Shown here piece by piece: positions 1-9,759 of a DNA stretch of 64,000 bases. Made by a program: the position numbers and the translations under genes. The stretch is from Pleodorina starrii (lineage: Eukaryota > Chlorophyta > Chlorophyceae > Chlamydomonadales > Volvocaceae). The stretch spans positions 310,001 to 374,000 of the forward strand of contig BRXU01000041.1 of NCBI GenBank assembly GCA_030267565.1. Direction: 5' to 3'. The notes beneath the pieces are model-generated. The model was not told where the DNA came from and made no database searches. It was given only the letters and a program-made list of their open reading frames with translations. Numbering within the stretch: position 1 is the stretch's first letter; the number at the start of each line of letters is the position of its first letter.

Positions 1-440
1 CGAAAGGCCGCCAACCAAACATTATCCCCGTCGCAAGGCTTAGCGAAACCCAGCAAATCATGCACGGTATTGATGGCGCTAAAGTAAGGCTGCGACGTGC
101 GCGCCTGCACCGTTCCCTTGGACGCTAGAAACTGCGCCCATAAAAGACCGGTGTACTGCGTTGCCGGTAAAAACTCCAATCCTTCCGCGACACAGAAACG
201 CACGAACGAGGCGAAGTGAGACCCGTAGGACTTCCACGACGACGCGCCCACACGCGCGGTAATAACCTGGGCGATGACCCCGAGGCGCTCCGTGTGGTCC
301 GCACCCGGGGCGGCCGCTTGCAAATGCGCGACTAACAAGTCCGAGACAACCGGCGGTGCGCCCACACCATGAAGGTTCAGCGCGTAACGGGGAGCTGCGA
401 CACTGTCCGCGCGCGTGCCACGTGCGAGAGCCCAGTCTAC
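1..440 (-). CDS. Tyrosine recombinase of the DIRS element, N-terminal part (truncated by window edge)
   Basis: Read leftwards in the frame whose codons begin at 440, 437 and so on, the strand is open to base 3. The protein has a run with SSWKSYGSHFASFVRFC followed by a helical segment that resembles the core-binding (SAM-like) domain of phage-type and DIRS tyrosine recombinases. The catalytic R-H-R-Y residues would lie beyond the window. The ORF overlaps the end of the RNase H ORF, whose stop is at 437-439, in a different frame, as is usual in DIRS elements. The start codon is not resolved: no ATG was found in this frame nearby, so a non-AUG start, reinitiation or a start further upstream remains possible. 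Confidence 0.7.
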
Positions 441-1579
441 CACTGCACCCTGACCGCTACGACCTGCCACTGCGGGGGCGGGAGGAAGGAGCCCGAGCCC
501 CCCTCGCCCGGCGCTAACAGCGCCGTGTTCGACGGAAGGAACACCAGGTCCGTGGCCAACTCCATCAACTGCTGCCACCACGCCTGCGCCGTCCAGTACG
601 GCACCACCAGCGTAACACACGCCCGCTCCTCCCGCACCTTCTGCACCAGGGCCATCATGAAATCGGGGTCCAAGGGCGGGCAACCGTAAGCATTAAACCC
701 GGCCCAGGGCTGTAAGAGAGCATTGACCCCAGAGGATCCCGGGCAGTGATGACGTGAGAAAAAGCGTGGCAAATGCGCGTTGATGTGGGTGGCGAACAGA
801 TCCACATCATGCGGCCCGAACTGGCGCTCCAAAAGGCGGAAAAAACGGGGATGCAACCGATAATCATCCCGGTCGACCCAACGTGAGGCGGCGTCCGCCT
901 CGTTATCAGCGCTCGCCACACGCTCAACTTGCAAAACGATGCTATGCTCCTGGAGGAATTGCCACAACAACTTCATCTCGGCGTGCATGGCAGGGGACCG
1001 TGAGGACAGCCGGCCCAAAACCGCCTGCGTGCACGTGTTATCCTCCTTAATCAACACTACACGCTGCCGGACGTAAGGAAGAAAGGACTCGAGAGCGTGG
1101 CGAACGGCGCGCAGCTCTTTCCAATTAATGTGCACCGGGTATTCCAGCGTAGACCAATACCCCCGTGCCGTGCGCCCATTCAAGACAGCGCCCCACGAGT
1201 GACGGGACGCGTCGACGGACAGCTCAACGGCCGCCGGGCCTAGGTGGATAGCGGCCGAGCAGTGCCGCGTGGGAATGTCCGCCCACCAGTCGAGGTCCCG
1301 TAACGAACCCCGCGACAAGCGAACCCGACCAGACCAACCCACTGGCTGCTTCATATCATCGTAAAAATTGCGCAGGAACAAGGGAGCGGGGGTGAGGGCC
1401 AGCTTGACGCTCTGCGCAAAACCGCACAGTTTTGCCAACTCACGCTTCTGCACCAGCCGGCGATTTTTCTTCGCCGTGACTCGCAGCCCAACTGCCAACC
1501 GACGCAACTTCGCCAACTTCTCCGCAGGCACCTCGAAAAGGCCGTCCGCCGTATTGACGGTAATGCCCAAATGATACAC
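437..1579 (-). pseudogene. DIRS RNase H and methyltransferase-like region (downstream half of RT/RH ORF)
   Basis: This 380-residue stretch is in the same frame as the RT ORF upstream and is separated from it by one TAG (1619-1621), so it looks like the second half of a single RT-RNase H polyprotein. The RNase H acidic residues are visible: D in VELSVDASRHSWGAVL, E in NWKELRAVRHAL, D in KEDNTCTQ and D in SADNEADAASR. After it comes the DVDLFATHINAHLPRFF...VPYWTAQAWW block typical of the methyltransferase-like segment in DIRS elements. The apparent start at 1579 is GTG and is unlikely to be used. Either the element is broken here or the TAG is suppressed. The final TAG lies inside the recombinase ORF. 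Confidence 0.75.
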
Positions 1580-1618
1580 GGACTGCGATGGTTCCCACTG
1601 GCATTTGGTGGGATGGCA

Positions 1619-2431
1619 CTAAAGACCTAAAAACTCGATGCTCTCACGCACCCAGCGCGCACCCAACTCAGCTTGCTCCCTGGACGCGAAAACGAACAAG
1701 AAATCATCCAGGTACGGCAAAACCCGCGCACCGAGGCGGGCCGGGCGCCCGCCTCGTCCCTTGGGAAAAAACTCGTGCGGTGGCAAAGGCGGCGAGAGAT
1801 GCCGCCGGCCCTTGCCCACCGCCGCCAAGGGGTCCCGCCAGAAGCGCACAACGTTCCGCATGATCTTGGTGAACCAATACGGACTGTTGAGCCACCCCAT
1901 TGGGAGCGCATTCATCTCGTACAGCACGCCGCAAAAACGAAACACGAAGTACCGGCGATCCGCCGGCCGGATGGGGATGTGGTAGAAGGCATCGGCCAGG
2001 TCAACCTTGACCATCCAGGAGTCCTGGATCCCCATGCGCCGGAGCGTGCGGAGTGACTCATACCGACACTTATATGCCTTCTGAGCGACATTCATGCGCT
2101 TCAGATTAACTACCAACCGCCAGGACCCGCTGCCAGGCTTGGGCACACAGAACGCATTCACCACGTGATCGACAGATCTGGCGGGGTCCACCCGGGAAAT
2201 GGCGCCCAACGCAACCAGACGCGGTTCTTCCGTCTCCAACCACCAACGACGCTGCGCGTCATCGACCGGAAAACTGGGAAGCTCAAACGCTGGCGGTGGG
2301 CGACCCCCGAGGAACTCGACGGGAACGCCGTGCTTTAACACGTGCAACGTACGTGCATCCGCTCCAATCGCCTTCCACGCAGCTACCCGCTCCGTGACCC
2401 GCGCGTGCAGAGGGGTGACGGGGGCGCCCAT
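1619..2431 (-). CDS. DIRS-type reverse transcriptase (upstream half)
   Basis: This ORF of 270 residues holds the RT palm motifs: VDLADAFYHIPI (motif A aspartate), ALPMGWLNSPYWFTKIM (motif B) and YLDDFLFVF (motif C, YxDD). The N-terminal KPGSGSWRLVVNLKRMN block is the usual substrate-binding segment. The sequence ends at EFLGL followed by TAG, exactly where related proteins continue into the thumb and RNase H, so this is a premature stop within a conserved region. The ATG at 2431 lies two codons after the gag TAA in the same frame, so RT may be made by stop readthrough or by reinitiation. Confidence 0.85.
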   Translation of the reverse strand: MGAPVTPLHARVTERVAAWKAIGADARTLHVLKHGVPVEFLGGRPPPAFELPSFPVDDAQRRWWLETEEPRLVALGAISRVDPARSVDHVVNAFCVPKPGSGSWRLVVNLKRMNVAQKAYKCRYESLRTLRRMGIQDSWMVKVDLADAFYHIPIRPADRRYFVFRFCGVLYEMNALPMGWLNSPYWFTKIMRNVVRFWRDPLAAVGKGRRHLSPPLPPHEFFPKGRGGRPARLGARVLPYLDDFLFVFASREQAELGARWVRESIEFLGL

Positions 2432-2437
2432 TGAATG

Positions 2438-3532
2438 TTAACTGCTCTGCCTCGGGCCCGATGCGCCCGAGGCGGCGGCAGCCGTGGCGGCCCGATTTTG
2501 CTGGAAACCCCGACCACCATTGCCGCTACCGCGCCCGCGACGCCCATGCCCGCCAGTGTTATTCTGGAACGGGCCTACATTGCCGTTACGGTTCTTAAAC
2601 TCCTTCTCCGCAATGGCCTTAAGAGAAATCCTCTGCTTCGTCACCGCGAACTGCTCATCAAAATCCCTAGTGATTTCATCCGCTAAGGACCGCTCCGCCG
2701 AGGAGAAATACCGGTGGTGGAGGGCGACGAGCCCGTCCCGGCCCCGCTGGGAAAACTCCACCAGGCAGTTGATGCGAGCGGAGATAATGGCCTTCATCCA
2801 TCCGACATCGTAATTAAGGGTGTGGAAGGCGCCAAGGGTAGCCCCCGCCCAATTGGCGTTCAGGGCATAGGGCGCTGCGGAAAGCAAAACTCCTACACCT
2901 GCCGCCATCAGATCAGCGATCGCCAACAAGGAAATCATGATACCCAACTCATACAACAGGGATCCGGCCCGGTCAGCGTGGCCGCGTTGCGCCTGCTCTA
3001 AACGCTGCCATTCCGGAAAGGCCTGGTAATTGTGCAACACCATGTTACTTACATCTATCTGCCGCTCCGGTAACCTCGCCATCAGCCAACTAGGAAACGG
3101 AAAACGCGCGTCCGGAGGGGACTGCTGATTGCGCGGGTTCCCAAGATTACGCAGCGACTGCAACACTGCTGCGTCCACCCCACCTTGGTTCGCAACATGG
3201 GCGGTCAGAGTGCCAATCTGCTGTTGAAGATGGAGGAGCATCGATGCTCCTATCGCCGTCGTGTCGGCGACGGGGGCCGGAGGGACTTGGTGTTGTTGTT
3301 GCAGCGGGATGCCTTGAGAAGGTGCCGCGCCGCCGCCCAGCGGAAGTTGACCACCGCCATACGTGTGGTGCGCGGGCGAGACGCCTGGAGTTATTCCGGC
3401 TTGGGAACGCGGCCCATTGAAGAGCTGGGCGAACCCGGGCGGAGGCGAAGTCGTTGGACCGTATTGCGGAATCATAGCTGAGGCGGTGGAACTGACGGCG
3501 AAAACCGCCAAAACCAGGCCGAGTAACCGCAT
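2438..3532 (-). CDS. gag-like protein of the DIRS element
   Basis: A 364-residue ORF lies directly upstream of RT, in the same frame. The N-terminal third is Gln/Pro-rich, the centre has a hydrophobic stretch (LYELGIMISLLAIADLMAAGVGVLLSAAPYA split over positions about 195-225), and the C-terminus is Arg/Gly/Asn-rich ([16 protein letters not shown]), which fits nucleic-acid binding without a zinc knuckle. Identification rests on position and composition; gag proteins of DIRS elements are poorly conserved. Oddly, the first 19 residues look like a signal peptide (MRLLGLVLAVFAVSSTASA), so translation may in fact begin at the second Met, codon 20. Confidence 0.6.
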   Translation of the reverse strand: MRLLGLVLAVFAVSSTASAMIPQYGPTTSPPPGFAQLFNGPRSQAGITPGVSPAHHTYGGGQLPLGGGAAPSQGIPLQQQHQVPPAPVADTTAIGASMLLHLQQQIGTLTAHVANQGGVDAAVLQSLRNLGNPRNQQSPPDARFPFPSWLMARLPERQIDVSNMVLHNYQAFPEWQRLEQAQRGHADRAGSLLYELGIMISLLAIADLMAAGVGVLLSAAPYALNANWAGATLGAFHTLNYDVGWMKAIISARINCLVEFSQRGRDGLVALHHRYFSSAERSLADEITRDFDEQFAVTKQRISLKAIAEKEFKNRNGNVGPFQNNTGGHGRRGRGSGNGGRGFQQNRAATAAAASGASGPRQSS

Positions 3533-3639
3533 CCTGCTTAACCTCTAAACTCCAGTCGCCAATTAATGGTGCTGTAGAAATACGCACTTAACCCGAAGGG
3601 TCCTGCTGAAGAGCCGAAGGCACAGCGGATAGTAATATA

Positions 3640-4200
3640 ACAGAAGCGCGCCGAAGGCGCGGGACCTGCCTGTTGTTCAGCGCGTGCTGAACAACAAAAC
3701 AAGAAAACGCTGGGGAGGGAACTGGTCACTAGGCACATGTTTGGTCTTTTGTGCAGCCAGCTGTTCCGACAGCTGACAGAGCGTTTGGGTGTTATCGACG
3801 AATTGCCGTCTAACGGTTAATTAACGGCAAGTACTGTTTGCTTGTTAGAAGAACTTAGTTTCGGTGCAGTCGTACTTGCATGACTGCTCGCCAGTCTGAC
3901 TGGTGTGATTGCCCGTTCGCGGTCACTTGGTTACGGATCTTTGCGAGTTGTGTGTCGCGCGCGCCGCTCTTGGGCGCGTTATGGCGTAAATGTTGTGATC
4001 TATTTGCTGATAGTAAGACGTATCGCATCGCTGTGTGAGCGTTGGTGGTAGGAACACCGGGCCCGTGTCCGGCGTTCCGTAATCCGGGGCCTTACGCTTA
4101 TCCGAGGGTTCCGTGATGAACTGTTGTGCGTATTTAAGGCCGAAAGCGAGCCAGTCTGGTCGCTTTTCGGCTCTGAACACTTGTAAAGTTCTGAGCTAGG
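3640..4200. repeat. Hairpin-rich leader of the retrotransposon
   Basis: At least seven inverted repeats lie in about 530 bases. Examples are CGCGCC/GGCGCG at 3647-3661 and again at 3960-3978; an 11-bp perfect stem with a 4-base loop at 3671-3696; CAGCTGT/ACAGCTG at 3758-3775; TTGCCGT/ACGGCAA at 3803-3830; GCAGTC/GACTGC at 3866-3887; GGAAC/GTTCC with inner CCGG/CCGG at 4051-4078; and a 12-bp stem with one bulge plus an inner CCAG/CTGG at 4139-4172. No coding potential was seen. The segment sits upstream of gag and probably forms the element's 5' structured RNA or terminal region. Confidence 0.6.
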
Positions 4201-5241
4201 CAACAGGCCCCGTGCAGTCCCCTGGAGGTTGACAGCACGAGTACTTCTCTTGATAGTGTCGCACAGCGATCATCTTCATCCTCTAACCGGTAGCTCAAGG
4301 AGGTAGGGAATACGTCGGTCCCTATTCCCCTTGTTGTCGTGTCCGGTGCGGCTTGGTCAGTGTCGCTGCTGCAGGATCAAGTAGGCGGGCGTACGTGGTG
4401 TACCTTCGCCGAGCTTGTCCCCTTGTTCGCAGCGCCTCTGCCATCCTGCCGCCCAACGCAAACTATGACATACCGGTAGCTAGCAGGCTCCCGTTGGCTA
4501 CCGCTGACAAAGGGACTGAGGCGAGACAAATGCGCCATGAAGTCCATGGCGATGTCAGGCTAGTCAGGGCGATGTCAAGTATGACGTCGCGCAGCGGCTT
4601 CCGGGGTGCTCTAGCTTGTCCTGACACCAACATGATGTCAGGCTTATAAATGACTGGTCCATACCCTTGGTCTTATAATTTTAGTGCAACGAAAAGCACA
4701 GTCGAAATGGCTAAACACAAATGAAATCAGTGGGAAGTTGGTTTCGGAGCTGCAAGGGAAACAAGTGAAAGATCGCGCAAAGTCAAGATCGTTCCTAAGC
4801 CACTCTCCGGCTTCTTAAGACTCAAACATTTCGGAGCTTTGGTGCTGTGGCGATACGGCTCCACTGTTGAATGATACGGTTTACAGTACAGTGTGGCTTC
4901 CTCGTCCTTGACTTCCCGCTCCCGGCCCCCTTGCCCGAACGCTCAACTGAGGGCATCTTATCCTCCTCACGGCGTCCAAGCCGCCAACGTGTTGCTTGGT
5001 CTGCCAAGCTGTCGCAAACGTTGTAACTAGATGCTAACCAGGGAACGTGCCCTTCCCAGCCCGCTGCGTGTTCCCCAGATGTATAGATGGTCGGAAACGC
5101 CGGCAACGAACCACCCCTGTGTCGCTGTTCGTCCAACCCCGCGGCCCGAGCTCGATACCACAACCACAATCTCAACCCCCATGGGCTAACATCGGACACC
5201 CACGCCTTACACACACACACATTTTTTACCCCCACCCCCTT
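4201..5241. other. Spacer between retrotransposon and TIC236 3' end
   Basis: No convincing gene was seen. Short ORFs here have no recognisable domain and no coding bias. The right part, up to about 5242, is probably flanking sequence beyond the TIC236 poly(A) site. The palindrome TACCGGTA occurs at about 4471. Confidence 0.4.
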
Positions 5242-5246
5242 TTACA
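5242..5246 (-). terminator. Poly(A) signal TGTAA for TIC236
   Basis: TGTAA on the minus strand, about 235 bases after the TIC236 stop codon. TGTAA is the known volvocine polyadenylation signal. The cleavage site is expected 10-20 bases further left. Confidence 0.6.
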
Positions 5247-5479
5247 GGCTCCGGCTTATACGTGTATCCCCCCTCTCCCCCGATGCGCCTGCCAACCTTG
5301 TTTCTACCCTCCAACTGTCCTCTCAACAACCGGCCGCCCCTCTGGCCCCCTTCCCCATCCATCCCGCCATCGGCCTTCCCCCGCCTATTCCCCACCACCA
5401 CCACCAACCCCGGACCACACCTCTTCACCCCTACTAATTCAACCTGCTGCCACTCCATCCACCGCCGGTGTTGCCACCC

Positions 5480-8400
5480 CTACTCCTCCAACGGCGGCAT
5501 CTGCGCCAGAGGCGTCGGCGTCGTCGTCGGCGGCACCACCTCCACCCCCATCACCTCCGCTGCCGAAACACCGCCCCCACCGCCGCCGCCGCCGCCGCCC
5601 CCCCCACCCACGCCCGCTCCTTCCACTCCCCCTCCTGCCCCTGCCCCTCCTGCCCCTCCGCCGCCTCCCTCGCTGCTGTACTGCAGTGTGACACTCGGCA
5701 GCAGCGCCCCCCTCGCCAGGTGCGCCTGCAGCCGCATCCGGGAGTTGAGCTGCAGAGTGATGCGCGCCTCCGTGCCGCCCCCTCCCCCTCCCCCTGCCGG
5801 CAGCTCGGAGCCGCTGCGACCCAGCTCCTGGAGCTTGTGGCTCAGGGAGGCCTGCGTGGGGGGGGGGATTAAAGCGGCCCGGGACGAGGAAACGCAACGT
5901 GGGGGGAAGGGGAGGGGAGGGGAGGGGAAGGAATATGAAACACAAGGGAAGAGAATTAGAGGTTGAGGGAGGACACGCCTTTTTGGCCCCGTTGCCTCCT
6001 TTGCTCCGTCCGAAACGACGAACGGAAAGTGCAGGAACCCACAAAGCCTAAAACCCTGAACCGCTCCGAAACCCCTGCTTCCACCTACCCCACCACCACC
6101 CCCCTGCGTCACCTCACCTGCAGCCGCTTCCCAAAGGCCACCTCCACCTCGGTCCCCAGAGCCAGAGTGCTCAGGAAGCGGGACGGCTCCGAAACCGGGT
6201 CGGGCAGCGACATGAGCGACGGCAGGGAGGGCGCGCCCACCAGTCGCCACCGCGCGTTGCCGAGCTGCGTGACAGGGTGGGGCAGGGAGGGGGTAGGGGG
6301 CGTGAAGCGACAGGGTGGGGCAGGGAGGAGGTCGGGGGCGTAAAGCGACAGGGCGCAGATAGAGTGGCAAATCGCTGGGAATGTTGCGAAGTTTGGATGC
6401 GACATCCAGTACGGAAGGAGTACGACGGGACGTCCGAGCGAGTGCCAATGACTCTCCTCTCGCCCGAGCACGCAGCAGGCCCGGAAGTCCTACCAGCTGA
6501 ACGACCCGGAAGTCCTGAGAAGGGAAAGCGCCTGCAGGCGGCGCCCGCAGCTGTGGAGCTCGCCCGCTGGCAGAAACCCCGCCCCAGTGTCTCATTGTTA
6601 CCGGTATATAAAGGAGCATATCACCCCCCCACACATACACACATCACGCCCTCTTACGGTACCAGCACCTTGATCCCTCATCCCCCCACTGCCCCACCTG
6701 CCCCCGCGTCTCAATCCGGGGCAGCAACGAACTGACAGTTGACCGGGCCAGCGAGCGGAGCGCCAGCTGGCCCTTCTCGCCTGGTAGTTGGGAGTTGGGG
6801 GTTGGCAGTTGTGGGTTACCAGACTTACTGAACTTGTTTTCGCAGACATCACACACATACCGGGGTAATAATTACGGATACGTACCAGACACGCATGTGC
6901 TACCTACCTTGCCAATACCGGAGGAGCTGCAACCGATTCGCCGCCGGTGTTCATTTTACCGGTAGATAAACTGTAGAGTGAACCCTCAACCCTCAATCTA
7001 ACAACCCTACACCCCCCCAACACCCAGTCACACGCACCCAGCAGCGCATCCGCCAGCTTGTCCTCCAGGATCCGCGCCGCCTCGCCAATCGACTCGCCGC
7101 CGCCACCGACGGCGCCGCCACCGGGCCCGCCGGGCCCGCTGCCGCCGCCACCCGCGCCGCCGCCGCCGCCCCCGGGCCCGCCTAGAAGCGCCGCCGTCAG
7201 CGAATCGCCCACGCCGCCGCCAGCGCCGCCAGCGCCGCCGCCGCCGAGCAGCGGAGTGCCGGAGGCGGTGAGGGAGAGGCCCTCTTGCCAGTTACTGCTG
7301 CGTCCCTGTAGCGCAAGTACGGCGGTGAAGTGTACGGCGATGAGGAAGTTGGCGGCTAATGGAGACACAAGGGGGAGGGTGGGCTGAGATGGGTCGAGAG
7401 GGAAAGGCCGATGCGTCTCATGTTGTTTTGTGGGTGCAGCCGTTTGGTGTGGGCGTGTGGGCGTTTGCGCTCGCCTCCATGCCGAGTTGCAGGGCTTGAC
7501 ACCCGCCGTTCCAAAGCTTGTAACCTGCAGCAAAACGCAAAACTGGGTCTCGTCGCTACAGTGGTTTTGGTTTTGGGCTGGGAATCCTGGATCCTGGACC
7601 GGACGTGACAGGCGGCGACATGGCGGGCCAGAGGACATGACGTGACAACAGGCCCTGACGCGGCAGGGCAGACAACGCACCAAAATGGACGCCCGCAGGT
7701 CTCCGCTGACCAACACCACGTCAATAATGGGGTCCGTGGGGCCGGCGGGAACGGAGGCGCCTGGGATGGGGGCGCCAGCACGAGCACCAGGGCCCCCAGC
7801 CCCAGCCGCGGCCGCAGCCGCAGCCGCCGCCTCCCCTGCGGGGGTCTGGGTCGCAACCCCCGCGGCGAGTTGCTGTTGCGGCTGCGTGTAGGGCACTGAT
7901 TGCGGCTGTTGAGCAGGCGACGGCTGCGGTTGAGGTTGCGGTTGTGACGGTTGGGGCGGTTGGGCTGGTTCGGGTTGGGCAAAGATGATTCGGTTGTCGT
8001 GTTCCCGATCCAGTACGAACTGCGGGGCAGGCGGGACAGGCGAAGAGGCGCAGCACGATGGAGCTCTGACAGCGTGGTCGTTAGGAGCGGTTGAAAAGCC
8101 GTTAGTAACAAGTACGACAGCACGCGCATCAGGCTTTCGAAGGCCGGCGTTAGCCAGTACTGTACAAGAGTGTGCCATCGCCGCACGGATGTCCGCAATC
8201 CGCGTTTTCAAGCTGGACCCGACCCCAGCGCCTCCGCCTTTGCCACACATGCATGGCCGGGACGGCCAACGAAAAGCACTTCGTCGTCGGGTATGGGACC
8301 GCGACCATAACCGAAACCGCACGCATCCGAACACGCGAACACACGCACACGCGAACACGCCCGCGCCCGCACAATAGCAAGCCCGGCCAAGCGGGCAATC

Positions 8401-9759
8401 GAACGCACACCAATGCACAAACATAGGCGATGGCACGCACCTCCCCCCTCACACGCCCCCCCCCCACGCCCCCACGCCCCCCCCCACCTGTGTGGCCACC
8501 AGGTTGAGTGTCCCGCTGTCCAGTTGGATGGCCCCCACCGGCTGAAGACGCTCCGGGTCGGCGGGGCCGCTCAGGGTCACCTGTGCAACCAGCCGCATAA
8601 GCACAAGCACAGCACAGCGCAGCGCAGGAGAGGAGAGGACGGCAAAGCACAGCACAGCTCAAAGAAAGCAGCAAGAGCACAGCAAACCAAACAAATCAAA
8701 AGCACAGCGTAGCACAGCACAGGAACTAATCAGCCCAAGCCGGGGCAGGGGCAGGGTCATGTCTCGCCAAGGCCCTGGGCTGGGCTGAGGCTTTCCTCGC
8801 TTGGCCATGCATTCGCACCTCTTACTCTCTCCCTTCCTCTTCTTCGCATTTGCGCCCCTTCTTTTTCCCCCACCACCACACCCCGCCCCCGAGGTTTTTC
8901 AGATACGATGTGTATCCGGGCATTTCCGGGTCCTTGTCATCGCCCTTCCTTTGGTCCCTTCATCACTGCGGCCCTCCCCACATTCTTTTCTTTCGTTCCC
9001 TCGTCCCGGGCCGTTTTAATTACCCCCAGCCGCCTTGCCTCATTAGGATGCCGTACATGCCATACCCTCCCTCCCTCCCTCCCTTCCCCCCTTTCCCCCC
9101 TCCCTCACCGATCCGCTCAGCCCCAGGTTCAGCACCACGGGGAACAGCGCCCTCAGGTCGGGTCCCAACACCACCTCCAGACCCGACAGCACCACCGGGG
9201 GGCCGGAGGGAGGCGACGAGGCGCCGGACGAGCCGCCAGAGCCCGAGGCATCCTGCGGAGAGAGAGAGTGTGTGTGTGGGAGAGTGAGACCCGCGCCAAA
9301 CAACTCCGACCCCGCATACCCCCCCCCCTCGCACACTGACAATACACTGACAATACACAGGAAAGACACATGGAACACACACACAGCACACACGCACAAC
9401 ACACACACATGTGTTGTTTTGTAACCAACACAGAAACACACTCATACCAGGAAGTTCCTCCACGCCCCTCTTACCAGCACCACGGACAGTGCCCCGCCCG
9501 CGCCGGCCCCGTGCCGCCCCCCCGCCGCCAGCAGCGCCCGCTTCCGCCCGGCCTTGAGCAGTGAGAACGTGGCCCGGACCACCTCCCTGGAGTCAGCCCC
9601 GCTCCCTCCCCCGCCACCGGCCCCCGCCCCGGTTGATGAGGGCGACAGCGAGTCGGAGGACAGCGAGGTCAGCGCCTCTGCCAGCCGGTCAGGGGAGGGC
9701 GCGGGGGCGGGGGCGGGGGAGGGGGAGGGGGAAGGGCCGGCTGCAACTGCCGCGGGGCC
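5480..9759 (-). other. TIC236: C-terminal TamB (DUF490) domain region of TIC236
   Basis: The last eight exons (9759 to 5480, about residues 3144-3719) carry the most conserved block of the family: [62 protein letters not shown], the [11 protein letters not shown] segment, and the final [17 protein letters not shown]...TLQYSS strands. In TamB proteins this part faces the outer-membrane Omp85 partner. Here the end is followed by about 55 Gly/Ala/Pro-rich residues before the stop, an extension I do not recognise. Confidence 0.85.

Larger units (their letters stand above)
1..4200 (-). mobile_element. DIRS-like tyrosine-recombinase retrotransposon, incomplete at window edge
   Basis: The minus strand carries, in order, a gag-like ORF (3532-2438), a reverse transcriptase (2431-1619), an RNase H plus methyltransferase-like region (1579-437) and the first part of a tyrosine recombinase (about 440 to beyond base 1). 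This order, with the recombinase overlapping the RNase H ORF and no integrase or LTR visible, is the known layout of DIRS elements. The leader at 3640-4200 is packed with short hairpins. The right boundary is a guess, placed where the hairpin-rich segment ends. The left end lies outside the window, so the terminal repeats and internal complementary region that would prove a DIRS family cannot be seen. A stop inside the RT/RH frame suggests a decaying copy. Confidence 0.85.

Noticed and set aside
6902..6975. Possible TIC236 exon encoding [17 protein letters not shown]
   Set aside because: It has an acceptor and a GTAGGT donor, but its phase does not fit its neighbours, while joining 7038 directly to 6780 keeps phase and rebuilds a conserved stretch.
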